Positions 22,935 to 35,256 of a stretch of 64,000 nt of DNA are shown here, in pieces. A program made the position numbers and the translations under genes. The number at the start of each line of letters is the position of its first letter. The first letter of the stretch is position 1. The notes below the pieces were generated by a model, which was given only the letters and a program-made list of their open reading frames with translations, was not told the origin of the DNA and made no database searches. This DNA comes from Clitopilus passeckerianus (Eukaryota > Basidiomycota > Agaricomycetes > Agaricales > Entolomataceae), in NCBI GenBank assembly GCA_944990035.1, contig CALYLX010000008.1, positions 124,001 to 188,000 of the forward strand, given 5' to 3'.

Positions 22935-25606
22935 ATGGTAACGACGCGTAGGCAATCGGCAGTGCCAACGGCTGAAGCTTCGACGACCAAACCTACAACA
23001 AGAACGCGAACTGCTGCGCGTCCCAAACGAACTGCAACGATAAAGAAGGCTCCAAAAGCCAGCAATTCAAAAGACGCAGAAATATCTGAAGAGGAAGATG
23101 ATGACGATTGGGAACAGGGTGCGTATAAATTGAAACTTCGATTCCTGCAGTAACCTGACCCTTTGTTCATAGCATCCAAAAAACGCGCGAAACGCAAGAA
23201 GCGGTCTCACAAAGCAGCAGGCAAGGCTACAAAAGCTCGATTAGACCTTGCCACCATGCTTGCTATGCCCTTTGATATACGGCTTGAGGTATGTGCTTCT
23301 GTCTAAATGACCGGATTTCTGTTTACGAACCGTTATGCTAGATTTTCTCCTGGCTCTCTCCGAAAGACCTCCTTGCCGTCTCCCGCACCAACAAAGACTT
23401 CCGCCAGGCCATGATACATCGTGGGGCTACGAGAATATGGAAATTGGCCCGAGAAAACGATGGTGTGCCAGCACCTCCGCCTGCCATGTCGGAACCTGGA
23501 TGGGCGGTCCTCCTCTTTGACGGCACCCGCTGTGAGGTAAGGCTGCCTAACATCCAATTCATCGCTGTGGTCACTAACTTGGCCCCAGACTTGCAGTGCT
23601 CCTGGTGTTCTTAACATTGATTTTGGCATCCGCCGACGCGCGTGCGTGGGTTGCAGGAAGGCAAAGTACGCATGCTATAACTGCAAATGAACCAAGATGT
23701 CTTATCGTCACTACAGTCTCGTCTGCACACTTAAATTCAAGAAGGAATATCCTGAGTACGATGAGATCCTTATGGACATGATCCCATATACGAACTGTAC
23801 GCTCTTCGTCTGCATTCTTTTGGCAAGCTCCTGACATTTTTGTACAGTTGGTGGCTGGGCTCACGGACGTAGGTCCAGCGGCAAGTTCTTCTGGCTCCCC
23901 GACATATACGATATCTCTAAGGAGTGGGCCACATATCAAGACGCCATCCATCGGCGTGCTCCAGGAGCCAGACAGCGGGCAGCAGACTTCCTCGAAGCAA
24001 GGAAGCAGCTTGTTCAGAGCATTGCTGATGTATGTTTTATTCCATTACTGAAGCTTCCCTCCCACTCACGTCGTCATAGGGCACAAGGGCCTTGGATTCG
24101 TGGCATCTTGGCGTCAGGAGAAGCCAGATGAATGAAAATTCCCGACTCCAGCGTAACCGAAAGGAGGAGTAAGTGCTGTCGTCTTCATGTAGCAGTCCAG
24201 TGTCTCACGTTCGCGACAGGATATACAAGCGCTTCAGAGAACTTGGCTATACCAACACCGACATTGATGCCATCCGCCACGAGTCACAGGTTCACCACAG
24301 TCGAGAGTTGACTGAACGAAGTACGTGCTCAAGTAATATCCTCATGTCTCCCAACCTGATCACCCACGACCAGGCTGGAAACGTATTCACCCAATCCTGG
24401 AAGCACGTATCAAAGACGATCGCCAAGCAAAGGTCACCTGGCAGAGGATGCAAATATTCAAGGATATTTTCAGTGACTACGTCAAGACCTTATCTCCCCA
24501 TGAATGGGTCCGTCACCCCTCAATCACGGATGTTATGGCGCTTCCTGTTATCAGCCCCGTCCTTAACGCCCCATGGGACACCGATGTGACGAAAGAGGTC
24601 CTTGAGGGGTTAGTCCCTCAGATTCCGGTAGCCATCAGCGTCTGGCGGGAGGAAATGAAGAATGCACTCCACGAAAAGGTGGTTTCGTTCAAGCGCGAGA
24701 TGTACGTGGTTTCCCCTTCTCTCCGTGTTATAGTAGCTAACCCTGAGCTAGGCACGAGAAAGCCAACCCTCCACCCAAGAAGGGGAAGAAGGCTAAAGCT
24801 CCTGCTGCCGCACCAGCTGAAGAAACCCAACCTCCTTCAACTGATCCTCTCGCCCTCGCCACATCCGCTTTCACTTGTTCATTGTGCTGGTCCGCCAACT
24901 ACGGATGGGGAAGGTCTTATGCCAACGTGTGGTTCGGCTGGGAAGGGGTACTCCTGCATTCCTGCTCCGATATGTGGCACCCTAGGAGAAACAACCAAGT
25001 GGGAACCCCAGTCGTCTCCGAGCAAGCATACAACCTCGCTGCCGACCTTGTGCGGGATGCTGGCTTGGACCCTGAAACCGCTACAATCGAGGATATGGAC
25101 AAGACAGGCGCAAAATGGTTCTGCAAGACGTGCGAGACCAAAAAGGAGTTGGTGCATGATTGGAAAGCAGCAGTATGTTTCATTTGGTCGCTTCTTTCTC
25201 TATACACCTCTGACATCTCACTGCTGTAGATTGCTCACGCATTGTCATGGAACCACAACAACACCCCAGTGGCCTGGCAGAAGCTGACGGATTATCAACT
25301 TCAGCATGTTCGGCCACTCAGCGAGCCTCTCTTGCGGGATAGCGTGTGGGGATGTGGATTATGCGAGACCAACTTCAGGAGGCGGGAGACGAAGGCCCGG
25401 GTGGAACACCATTTGAATGAAAAGTTAGTCTCTCCCTGCTACCTATCTACGAGTTGATACTTATTCTTACATTCTTGTTCAGGCACCAAGTCAAATCGCC
25501 TGTGGAAGGAGAAGACATGATTTACTATCCCAGCCGAACCTCCTACGCCCCGTCCAATCAGGAATGCAAGGTTCCCCCTGAGCCAGAGGCTAGCCAAGAT
25601 TCATAG
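22935..25606 (+). CDS. F-box protein with C-terminal Cys-pair zinc-binding region, copy B
   Basis: Twelve exons, all introns GT-AG of 50-60 nt. I followed the reading frame through every joint and it stays open, giving about 690 residues. Basic N-terminal tail (MVTTRRQSAVPT) with the SEEEDDDDW patch; F-box LATMLAMPFDIRLEIFSWLS, then SPKDLLAVSRTNKDFR; CETCSAPGVLN...CVGC; then FGGWAHGRRSSGKFFWLPD, a long helical middle, a Lys/Ala/Pro-rich linker, and FTCSLC, WFGWEGVLLHSC, WFCKTC and WGCGLC pairs. The end is KVPPEPEASQDS, unlike the shorter end of copy A. It is expected to be an SCF substrate adaptor, probably nuclear; the substrate is unknown. It is convergent with GSTb, as in the ancestral arm. 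Confidence 0.88.
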
Positions 25607-25785
25607 TCGTTCGGCAGGTGGAGGTCGCCACAGACGTTCTCTCCTTTCTATTTAGCAGACTCCTTTACCACACTTCGGACTGTACATATCATAGCTTTAT
25701 CATCACGGGCCTGTTCTATACATTCTTGTTACCACCATATACTGTCTGAATCTGCGTATACGAGTCCCTAACGTCACTTCCCCTA

Positions 25786-26581
25786 TTAGCTTACTTGTTC
25801 GTATTCTGCCAGCGCTTTCAGAATCTTTCCCCATCTACCGCCGTGCCATTCTGAGAACTCTTTCCACTCCTTGGAGGTCTCGCCCCAAACGATTCTCAAC
25901 CAAATAATGTAACCAGCCAGCGTTAGGTCGCTGAAGCTGATCACATTGCCCATCACGAAGGGGCCATCTTGATCCTTCTTCCTCAGCCATCCGTCTACAA
26001 CCCCGAAGTCCCTCTTCAACCTTTCCCATTGAATCTTCTTCTCTTCATCGCTGAGCGAACGTGGAATGTCGTCTCCGTACTTCGTGCGGTCCCAGTACTC
26101 AGCACTTCGCTCCTTCAGTACCAGTGTAGTGGCTGGAAAGATGAACTGCCACAACGCAGGCAAGGCCACTCGATAGCCCGAAAGCCATCCCGCCTGAAGC
26201 GCTCCGCTTCCTGTTGGAAACAGCTTCGGTGTATCGGGATACTGAGCATCGAGATATTCTGCAATCTTCGCCGATTCTGAGATGGCTCGTTGTGTTGATG
26301 GATCGTAAATGACGGGAAGAGTAAACAGCCAACTACCGTCAGCCCGTCTCTCTGTAGGCTCGGCACCGATGCGTTTACATGTGGCTTCAATATCAGGATA
26401 TTCCAACCATTCAGTACGGTAAGGAATTCCCTTGTAGTTCAGAGAGTATCTTTACGACCAAATCAGCATATATTTGGGGAACAAGTAGTAGAAGACATCA
26501 CCTCGTCTTCCACACGTTGGGACTCCAGGCTTTGTTCGGCAGGGAGGAGTCGATATCGTATAAAACAATTTCACCAGACAT
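25786..26581 (-). CDS. glutathione S-transferase-like protein (GSTb)
   Basis: Exon 1 from 26581 encodes MSGEIVLYDIDSSLPNKAW then SPNVWKTR. After a roughly 50-nt intron exon 2 continues YSLNYKGIPYRTEW and runs to the stop at 25786. About 246 residues. Domain 1 shows SPNVWKTR, LPVIYDPST with the cis-Pro, and the gamma-Glu-binding E-S in ISESAKIAEYLD. Domain 2 is all-helical (DGWLRKKDQ, SFSDLTLAGYIIWL). Same etherase-like (FuA/UstS-type) class as GSTa, but only moderately similar to it. Such enzymes conjugate or de-glutathionylate small electrophiles; the substrate is unknown. The left-arm counterpart survives only as the relic at 5281-5433. Confidence 0.9.
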
Positions 26582-26934
26582 TGTGTTTGCTGGGTTAGGA
26601 AATCATTTGCTGATAGATGGCTCCTTTAAGCATCCCAGATCTGCCAAGAAAAGAGTCCATATTTTACTTTTACTCGGCGACAAAATAGTATGAGTCGAGT
26701 GCGGGCTCCCGTGCCTGAGCTGACCAAGTCTTAACGGATCATAGGAGACCGATTGACTTCCCCGAGGGATATGAATCAGTATGAATCAGCCAGACGAATT
26801 TAGCCCGAGATTCTATGGACGATGCGAGAGAAGGAGGAGGGGTTGATGATATTCATCTATACGATAATCGTAACAAATGTCCAAACCAAAGTGGTGTAGA
26901 TAATTACCGCAGGACCCTGAAAATCGTCAAATCG
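26582..26934. other. spacer between GSTb and GSTa
   Basis: Promoter of GSTb and 3' flank of GSTa. No ORF of interest. Confidence 0.4.
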
Positions 26935-27738
26935 TCAATGGACCACGCTGTACTGCTCTAATTCTTCCAGCAGCTTTCCCCATCTCCCGTTATGCCACGC
27001 AGACATATCTTTCCACTCCAACGAATCCTCCCCCCAAGCAAGTTTTAGCCACACAATATATCCTGCAAACACGAAGTCCCCAAAGCTGGGAGAATCTCCT
27101 AGAATATATGGGCTGCTCTCGCCCTCCTTGGCCAGCCACCCATCAACGATCCCAAAATCATTCTTCATTCTTGCCCATTGAATTTTCCGCTCGTCCTCAC
27201 TCAACACTCGAGGAGCACCCTCCTCGTCGTATTTAATTCGATCGTAGGGCACAGCGCTAACCGGGTTCAAGATTTTCACGGTGGCCGGGAAAGCGAATTG
27301 CCAGATAGCCGGCAAGGCAACTCTATAGGCAGTCAGGTATGCAGCCTGAAGAGCCTTCGTTCCGTCTGGAAATAATTTGGGTGTATCCGGGTATTGAGCG
27401 TCCAAGTATTCGGCGATTTTGATCGAGTCGGCGACGGTTTCCCCCGTATTGGGGTCGTAGATTGCGGGGACAGTGTACTTCCAGCTTCCGTCAGGACGCT
27501 GCTCTGTTGGCTGGGCACCAATGCGTGGCATCACCACACGGATGTTTGGGCATTCTATCCATTCGGTTCGATATGGGATCCTTTTGTAATTCAAGCAGTA
27601 TCTTTGCATTGAAAGGGTTTAGAAAGTGAAAGAATCTGCATTGCAATGAGGACGCTACCTTGTTTTCCAAACATTTGGACTCCAAGCTCTACCAGGAAGT
27701 TTTGAGTCTAGGTCGTACAAAACAATTTCCTGGCGCAT
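26935..27738 (-). CDS. glutathione S-transferase-like protein (GSTa, right arm)
   Basis: Exon 1 starts at 27738 with MRQEIVLYDLDSKLPGRAW, then SPNVWKTR. Exon 2 begins YCLNYKRIPYRTEW and ends at 26935 with EELEQYSVVH. About 248 residues, the close partner of the GST at 4382-5185 (most of the second domain matches). The gamma-Glu motif is intact here as D-S (VADSIKIAEYLD). Conserved VPAIYDP, DGWLAKEG and FGDFVFAGYI. It should be a functional cytosolic GST, and it gives the reference against which the left copy's Tyr substitution stands out. Confidence 0.92.
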
Positions 27739-29926
27739 AACGATCGTCTATGGGGAGGCAGCATTCTCATTTTGAATTTATACACATTCCAGAGATCCAG
27801 GGATGCAGGAGACGATTACCAACTTCCCATGTTGTAAATCCGAGCCTCACCGATCACGCAGCTTGTGGATTGAGTCGCTCCATCACCCCGTATTGCAAAA
27901 TCGCCTATTATACCGGGAGGAGGAGATAGCTCTTAAGTATGATATGACGGTATTGAGGGAAATCACCGCCCGTTCGGCAACGAAAGAACAGGCATGTATT
28001 TCTGATAAATATAGCCGCGACTGGAAATAATATTGAGGCAAGGCGGAAGTATTCCAAGTCCCGTTCCCACCGCTGCCATCCCGTTGTCCCCAAGATTGGT
28101 TCCAATCGTCGAGAGGCATCGACACTAAACCCTTCAGGGCATTTCTCTTTGAGCTTGGTAGAGACGTACCTTATACCGGCTATAAAGTCCGAAGCTGTTG
28201 GTCCTAACGAAAGAAGTCGGGTGCCAGCGAAGACCAGATCTATACCCCACATCGGGAAAGACCATCCAACAGGGGTTACCAATGCGTTCCAATAAAAGTT
28301 CCCTTCTTTCATATTGATGAGTTAAATCGCTTCCTATACCGGAAATTGTGACGTTCAGATTGTGGTTAGAGGTTGGTACAGCAATGTCTTGGAGGTTGTG
28401 CGTAATCTAAGCTTCAGCGTCAAGCTTCGTAGATTGCATTTATTCCTGATTCGGAAGTCGCTGAAATCGTTCTTCGTAGCAAAATACAACATATTTCTCA
28501 GAAATGATGAACTCCTCTATCGTAGGTCAATAAAACTGGGCAGGAAGGTCTGCAAGGAATTCATCCCGCGAGGGAGGAAAGCAAATGTTGCGCTAGTTTT
28601 GGAGCAATGATAGACGGCACTCTAGTAGCTCGCTTCGCCGGTTATGTCGTCCTGGTTGATGAGCCAGGGAGACCTTTCCTTCCCCGCCTCTAACGCGGCC
28701 ACTACAACCTAGATTAGAAATGCAAGAAGGATCAACTTGGCACAAAAAACCAACCCTTCAAGTCGACCTTTCTCTGTATCACTGAGGCGTTGCTGAGCTT
28801 GGATAGGACTAGCAGCAGGTAGGCGGTTGACAAGTAATGAATGAGCCTAGCCATTATCGTGCTGGATCTGGGGTCAGACGAAAATACGATTCAATATAGA
28901 GCTGTTCACTTACGACACTCAAGGATCTTACTTCTGAGGGTGCATATCAACGCATACGCCTTTTTATAGTCCTACGTGCAAATAACGGCAGCGACACCGC
29001 GGAAAGAATGCAGTCAATACGAATGCTGCCGAATGTCGAGATTCTGTTCTGATATCTGCCGCTTCAGTGGGATTGAACCGCTACATTGATCAAATGTAAG
29101 TCACTCGGCGACATTATTGAGCATTAAATGATTGACGACACCGTTTAATGAGCCGCCGTATACCCCCTAAACGTCGAGTGCAGTCGATCTCCTCAGAAAT
29201 CCGCAGAACAAGACAACAAGAGGTTAAACAGGGATGATGGCGATTGACACCCTGCCATTCACAATTACCCAGTGATTGTGGTCATCGCTTTATGACCGCT
29301 CCAGCAGATGCATATACATGCACCTGATGAAGAGATCCCGGCAGGGAGATCATGCTTAAACTCCTGTGTCGGAACCGGCAGATGGTAAGAGGACCAAAAT
29401 ATGATTTCTCCTGAAGGATCTACCATCAACCTCCGTTTCAGAGGCGAGAACAACGTCATTTGAGGTACTGAAGCTTTGTTTTTCATCATTAGCCAAGTGA
29501 GGGTGGATGTCGCTGGAATTAAACATGCGAAGAAGGATGAGCCCTTCATGACTGCTTCATGGACAATTGACCTCATTCGAAGGGTTGACAAAGAGCACGA
29601 ATCTCATTGGGCGGGGGGCCTTTAACGATCTCTGATTTAGTATTCATCCGAAACGTAACGTTGCGAAGGACATTAAAGATACATAAGGTCGGGTGGAGAA
29701 GTGAGAGGCCGATGGATATTGAATATAGCTAGGCGACTCGTTCGTGGAGACCCCATGGCCATGTGAAGAAGGCCACCAGGCGATTCAGCAGCCTTACCGT
29801 TTCTCGGTATTATCCCGGTAGCCTATAGCCAATTGGGTGTCACAACAGGCTCCGCTAGTGCTATTGCTATCGAAGAGTCAGCATCATAGAAGATCGGTGT
29901 CCTTCCAGTCGAACGAACCTTCCAAA
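27739..29926. other. intergenic; one unassigned 134-codon ORF
   Basis: An ATG-started ORF at 28312-27908 (minus) reads with plausible protein composition (TKLKEKCPEGFSVDAS, GWQRWERDLEYFRLASILFP) but matches no family I know and has no clear promoter. It may be an exon or chance. Other ORFs (28362-28610, 29265-29591) begin at non-ATG codons. No repeats or transposon ends recognised. Confidence 0.3.
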
Positions 29927-30094
29927 TCAATTTTGGGAGTGACAGCAGCGAACACAGTGATAGTAAACAGCGTCATCGAGATAATCAACGTCGTTAGGAG
30001 CCCATTCCTTCCGAGTATCCACGAAGCCAGCTAGTAAGATACATGTAAGCTCGAGGACAACGAAGGGAAGTGAGTACAGAGAATAACGCACCAT
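29927..30094 (-). CDS. possible small secreted or membrane peptide (55 aa)
   Basis: Starting at 30094 the frame reads MVRYSLYSLPFVVLELTCILLA, a plausible signal peptide or membrane anchor. It continues GFVDTRKEWAPNDVDYLDDA and ends with a Cys-containing tail. A TATAAATA box lies on the same strand at 30150-30143, about 50 nt upstream, as at clear genes in this window. The family is not recognised. A second ATG just upstream in another frame and the short length keep this uncertain. Confidence 0.25.
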   Translation of the reverse strand: MVRYSLYSLPFVVLELTCILLAGFVDTRKEWAPNDVDYLDDAVYYHCVRCCHSQN

Positions 30095-30896
30095 TTTTTG
30101 TGAGCAGGTGGTATGTTGCCCATCTTCGAGATTCTTCCAAGGTATTTATATGCGTTATGGTATACAGCAATTACATTGGCAAGCATCCGATATCCAGGGC
30201 TACTTCAAAACATGAACTTTGGCACACCGCCCCACAGTAGCTGATTTGCCACAGAGAATGAATCATTACAGGTAGTCCGGTGGCGACTCGGCTAGCCTCA
30301 CCACAGCAAGCGAGAGCCAAGCTAAATGTCCATTCTAAGATCGGCTATCCAGAAAATGCTGCTCACACTGAATCGCCGAGTGACTCGAAGTGCAAAGCCG
30401 TGGGCGAAAACCTAGTAGCCGTTCCAACTACACTGCCCTAATCATCAGCTAAAGGTGCCGAATGGAGGTGAGTCCGTAGTTTTATGCATTCGCGTCTTCT
30501 TCCGGGTATTTGTTTATTGTCTAGAGCAAGACACAGTTCCTCCCTCGGAGAAACGACAAGGATGATGGCAGTAACGGAACAAAAGAACTTTCAACCAAAT
30601 TTGCTCCTCTTTATCCTGAATCAGCACGGTTTTTGGTCTAAACTCGATAAATGAGGGGTAGGCCGACTGCGGATCAAAGACTATCGGACAGATTCCTCAA
30701 ACGTACACACCTGCTTGTACTGGTCGATTATGCCTGGCAGTGACTGCCACTCTGAATGCACCGATCGCAAGGATGATAATCTAAAACGAATGAATCGAAT
30801 CCTTGGCGGCATATGTCGCACCTCAACCTGACAGTGTTCGAATGTCCACGGATCTACATTTGAAACGACTAATCTCTTCCAAAACCATCTGTCTTT
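30095..30896. other. intergenic
   Basis: Nothing coding seen apart from the TATA-like box at 30143-30150 (minus). Confidence 0.4.
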
Positions 30897-31885
30897 TCAT
30901 GGTTTAGGGCGTGTAAGGAAGTAATCTGGCCATGCCCCGGTATCAGCAGGTATCTCCAAATGACTCAAGAGCTTGAAGCCGAGCCTCTGGTACCACTCAG
31001 CCTAAGTGATAGATCAGCACCCACAGTTTGCAAGGCTATCCTCACGCCTACTTACATTACTCTGGGATTGCGTTGCGAGTGAAACAGGCTTGCCCTCGTT
31101 CGAAGCCTAGATGCGCAAGCTTAGACGGACCCTACAAGAGATGTGTACAACACATAACCCTCACCCTTTGAACTACAGCATTGATTATCGCACTTGCGTA
31201 ACCTCGGCGCTGATAGGCTGGGTCCGTCGCAATGACATTTGCAAACCAGCCCCCAAGATACTGCGGGAACGCTAGGATATTAATATCATGAGATCTTTCA
31301 GAAGAATGTGGGCCTACATCTTCTCCGAGCAGCTTGTTTAACTCGCCTTCGTGAATAGCCAAGAACTGACAGAGGGATCAATTTTCTGCGTCAGCGGGTC
31401 CAGCCTGCGTGCGGTACCGCTCACCGTTTTCACCCACCAATCCTGAGCCCCAGGGGATAAAGTGACGAAGAATTGATCCCAACCAGCCGCTCTTTGCTCC
31501 TCACTGGTGACACACGTCAGTTCGATCGAAAGCACAGATACGTCGCGGCCTCATACGTGCTGAACATCATTTTTCCGGGTCCAAACCAGGCTCCCACCGA
31601 GTAGATCTTGTTAACATCGTTCTTGTCTGCTACAACGTAGAATGAGCCGTCGACGGCACATCCCGCTAGCATTGAGCGGAAGAGGCCATTTTCAATATCA
31701 TGGTTTCCGCCGAGCATAGCCGTCAATGAGATATCTGGAATTCACAATTCATGTCCTACGAGCGGCAAAAGTTAGATCAGAGTCATATGCTCACCTCCTT
31801 TAAAGGCCTTCTGGCAGACTGCCACAGCAGCCTCGATCTGCTCCTCTGTAAACTGTTTCAGTAACTCATCTCCTGAATGATGCAT
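30897..31885 (-). CDS. GNAT-family N-acetyltransferase
   Basis: Exons read MHHSGDELLKQFTEEQIEAA, then DISLTAMLGGNHDIE, SFYVVADKND, VGAWFGPGKMMFST joined by a roughly 50-nt intron to EEQRAAGWDQFFVTL, then DWWVKT, LAIHEGELNK, and the acetyl-CoA motif A region WFANVIATDPAYQRRGYAS. The tail is GFKLLSHLEIPADTGAWPDY. The Q/R-x-x-G-Y segment is the pyrophosphate-binding loop of GNAT enzymes. This subtype is common in basidiomycetes; the acetyl acceptor is unknown. The final exon joints (31130-30980) are approximate. Confidence 0.75.
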
Positions 31886-32449
31886 GTCGCTTACTAGTAG
31901 GCTTTTCGATGAGATGCACCGTTACTGAGTCCATCGATGACTACCCTTGTCCCCTGCCTTGGAAGAATCACGGTTTATGTATGAGTATACAGCTCCGTTC
32001 GCGGTCTTTAACCACCTACCCACCTCTTGAAACGCAGTCACGATCAAAGAAGCGCACTGGCGACTTCTGATTATCATGGGGTGGATGGTTTATCTCTGGC
32101 CTTTTCTGAGGCATGATCTGATTAGATGGGTATAAAGCGGTTCATCTTCCATGAGCGCAAATCCATCTGCGTGAGTTCATCTCCGGCCTCCAGAACCAGT
32201 TCAAGTCCGTCCATAACTGATTCGACTTCATCAGAACGTGGGTTCGTCATATGGCTGAGCTGGCCAATACTCGGCGTAAACATAGCGTATGGTGAGAAGT
32301 ACATGAGTCCACGTTGAATACGTGATGGGGAAACGCGATGACAGCGCACCCCAGAATAAATAAAGTTGTAATTGATCGATTATTTTGTGTCTCCATGAAA
32401 CCTGTAATACAAGCGAGCCGACGAGAGTAATTGTATAGTATAATGATAA
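31886..32449. other. intergenic with a 75-codon ORF of unknown status
   Basis: An ORF at 32349-32122 (minus) reads RIQRGLMYFSPYAMFTPSIG and DEVESVMDGLELVLEAGDEL. It is not recognised, has no intron signals and could be chance. Confidence 0.25.
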
Positions 32450-33685
32450 TTAAGCGTCCTCCTTGATCGACTTCAGTTCGGTGGCTAACCGAGCCTTGGA
32501 GTTGTTCGAACCAATGAGGGTGCCCAAGGTGCTAGGCTTGCTCTCAGTCAAATCTCCTTCCGACCAGTTACTCTCGGTCTGGTGGTTGAAGGCAGGGGGC
32601 GACCCAGTAGTTGCCTGAGAAGCGATGTCTCTTGTCCATGATGTGCCATTGGCAACCCTGAAGATGATGAATTGAGGTGACAGCGCCTATAGTACGATCG
32701 ATCAGCGACTCCAAATTCATATTTATCAATTGCAACGAGACTCACACAAAATGTCGCCCAGACGAACAAGAACGCTGGGCCGACATCCAAGTTCTTGCCG
32801 TAGGTAACAGCGAAGGCGATGCCAAGGACACTGAAGGGCAAAGCCGACTCGACGAGAATGGCGGAGATACCTGTGTACATCCTGAGCATGTCAGAAGACA
32901 TGCATCGTTTGAGTTTGTTCCTCGAGCTGAGAAGCCGATAGACAATCAGAGCGGTGACGATGATGTTGACGGATACGGAGAGAGCTGCCCAAGGTGTACC
33001 GAAGCTGACGGTTTTGCCACTGAAAAAGTTGCTGTCAGGAACGGCGCTTTGATAAAGTGTTACTATGGCCATCGCTGGGAGAAAGTGTGGCGTCAATAAC
33101 AGCGAGAGACCTCACAATCCAAGCCACCTACAGACGGAGCCCAGGTATATGATCAGGGGGGCAATAATGACCAGGAAGTTGGCTTGCCAGATGATGTAGC
33201 AGCGATAGATCTTCCAGAGAGTCAGATGTGGCAGAATGGTCAGGGTGCACCAGGCTTACCAGAAGACCGTCCCCGAGGAAGTTAGTGACTTGGTTGGATG
33301 CAGTACCAAATACTTGCCACCAAATCGAGCTATTTGCTGCCAGATAGCCTAGTGGGCCGCCTTCGAAATCGCGGTGGTCGATCCACATGAATTCCATGAA
33401 CACAGCATCGGTGAAGACAACAACAGTCGTCAGCGAAAGTGACAAAGCTCCTATCAGAACGTAGAAGAGAGTCTTCTTCCGCATAGCAGGAGAGCTGTGA
33501 CAAAAGATATATAAGGAGTGACTGAACATATAAATTTCCAATCCTGGAGAATCAAGTTAGCTTCCGTTGATCATCTAAGGACAGATGTCCCCGCAGAGTC
33601 ATATACACTCACCATAACAGATTGACATGAAGACAACACCAAAGAAGAGCGAACGCTCCAGGTTGGGGGCCGGGGAGTCAGACAT
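32450..33685 (-). CDS. multi-pass membrane protein, receptor-like orphan family
   Basis: Starts MSDSPAPNLERSLFFGVVF, then a segment with EIYMFSHSLYIF, AMRKKTLFYVLIGALSLSLT, WWQVFGTASNQVTNFLGDG, CYIIWQANFLVIIAPLIIYL, WAALSVSVNIIVTALIVYRLL, YTGISAILVESALPFSVLGI and GPAFLFVWATFC. The cytosolic Ser/Thr-rich tail ends ATELKSIKEDA. About seven hydrophobic helices with the family layout also seen at 16629-17988 (CxIIW helix; Y-T-G-I-S-A-I-L-V-E-S helix). Function unknown; often described as fungal orphan receptors. The tail could be a phosphorylation target. Confidence 0.78.
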
Positions 33686-34270
33686 GGTGGATGGAAGAAA
33701 GAAACCGAGAGAAGGGCTTCGACAAGAGGCCCGACTATACTTAAAGTGGTTCCTTGTAGACGATAAGTAGCCGTCACGGGCCAGGGCGCTCGTCGTGCGA
33801 GATACCGCCGGATGGCGAAGAAGCCTGATTGCCTTGGAGCAACAAGCAACGAGCAGAGGACCTTGTCGTAATTTCACTTCGGGCCGGTCAAAAAAGCCGA
33901 CGCAGACGGTACGAGTACTCAAGATGGACCTCCAGAGAATTCATTAGATACTCCATTCGTATAGACATTCCTGGGATGCAAATACGGCGTGAGAAGGCGA
34001 GGCAAGCAGGCGTGGTATCAGCTGATGCCAGGGTGATGTTCGTGGTTGGCAGTTGGGACCCAGATATCGCCTGGCTTGGCCGAACGCGGCAGGAAATTTG
34101 GCGTGGGAAAGTTCGAAGATATCAATAGAACCGAACCGCCTTCGTGCGGTTCAGCTCGTGACCAGTTCGCCAACTTGATTTGAGTTGATTACCAGGAATG
34201 AAGGAAGCTGTCCAATTCTCTTTTATTAGTCGGGGTTCTTGGTGCAACATGCGGCAAATTCGGCTTCCAA
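33686..34270. other. shared upstream region; short hairpin near 34.14 kb
   Basis: Divergent promoter region between the membrane protein and the But2-domain gene. A perfect 7-bp stem GAACCGC/GCGGTTC with a 6-nt loop lies at about 34133-34152. No gene seen. Confidence 0.4.
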
Positions 34271-35256
34271 ATGGCCCCTCAAGATTTCAAGTATACTGCT
34301 CTGTCTGAAGACGATGAAAGTCGGCAAAGCCTTATAGAGCGGGAGAAAGAAGTGAACTTGGCTCACGGTGCGTATTTTTGCAAGAATTTCCAAATGATGA
34401 ACTCAATAAATCCAGGTCCTCCGAAGAAATCGTGGCTCAACACTCTCGTCCGCCTCTCAATCTATGTTGTCTTGGGCTGCTCAATCTTCGATGCTGGCTG
34501 CTTCCTCTACCTCATGGCAAAAACTCGCTTAAGCTCGTCAGAAGGACCCACCGTAGCATTCGACGACCTGCCTATTCGAAGCAGCTATCTTGGGCTTGAG
34601 AAGCTCTATTCAACCAAGAACATGAAGTCAAGCAAGCTTGCCCCCATCAAGAACCTGCCGCACTTTGTTGGGCATGTCGACGTTTCCCAGCCCGACCAAC
34701 GTTCCTCCCTGTGGACAAAAATGTGGGCATCTCAAGATGGTATGGTGCCTTACGATGAGCGTCGCACGATGGTCACACCCACAGTGAGCCTACCCTCACT
34801 CTCACGATCGAGCATTCTCCCCTAACACCCTGTCAGATTTCTACCATCGCACAATTCCACGTTATCGACTTCGGCATGGAACACTGCAGCCCACGACTCA
34901 CAATCCCTCCTAAGCGTGAGGACGCAGACCAAGATCCCGACTACCAGATTGATGTGTGGGCATTGAATACGGACAGGTTGCTCCATACTGAGGACCTCTC
35001 GTGGTCAACGAAGCCTAGCCGGAAGAAGTTCCTTGGAACATTCTCTGGGGCTTCGAACTCTACACAGAGTCTGCCGGGGTTTGACTGTAAATCAGGCACC
35101 TACCAAACCTTCGAGCTGTCCTGTAGAATCGGGGAGTGTAACCTCCACGTACATACCACAGGTCGAAAAATTAAAGGTATGTCCAACTGTTCTTCCATCT
35201 CGCCTCGACTCACTGGCCGTCTAGGATTTTTCATGGTCCAACATCAGACTGTCTGA
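34271..35256 (+). CDS. single-pass membrane protein with But2-type C-terminal domain
   Basis: Four exons; joints checked: AHG|PPKKSW, TPT|ISTIAQF and KIKG|FFMVQHQTV. The N-terminal cytosolic segment MAPQDFKYTALSEDDES is followed by a membrane helix (LVRLSIYVVLGCSIFDAGCF, then LYLMA). The lumenal domain has IRSSYLGLEKLY, ISTIAQFHVIDFGMEHC, DVWALNTDRLL, LSWSTKPSRKKFLGTF, TFELSCRIGECNLHV and a terminal VQHQTV. This matches the basidiomycete family annotated as ubiquitin-3-binding protein But2, C-terminal, which is usually expanded and of unknown function. Length (about 275 aa) is normal. Confidence 0.82.

Noticed and set aside
27908..28312. 134-codon minus-strand ORF
   Set aside because: Plausible composition but no family, intron or promoter evidence. 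Described in the intergenic entry only.
29265..29591. 108-codon minus-strand ORF
   Set aside because: The frame opens at a TTG codon, and no motif is recognised.
34133..34152. GAACCGC/GCGGTTC hairpin as a terminator or small RNA
   Set aside because: A 7-bp stem alone in a eukaryotic promoter region is weak evidence.
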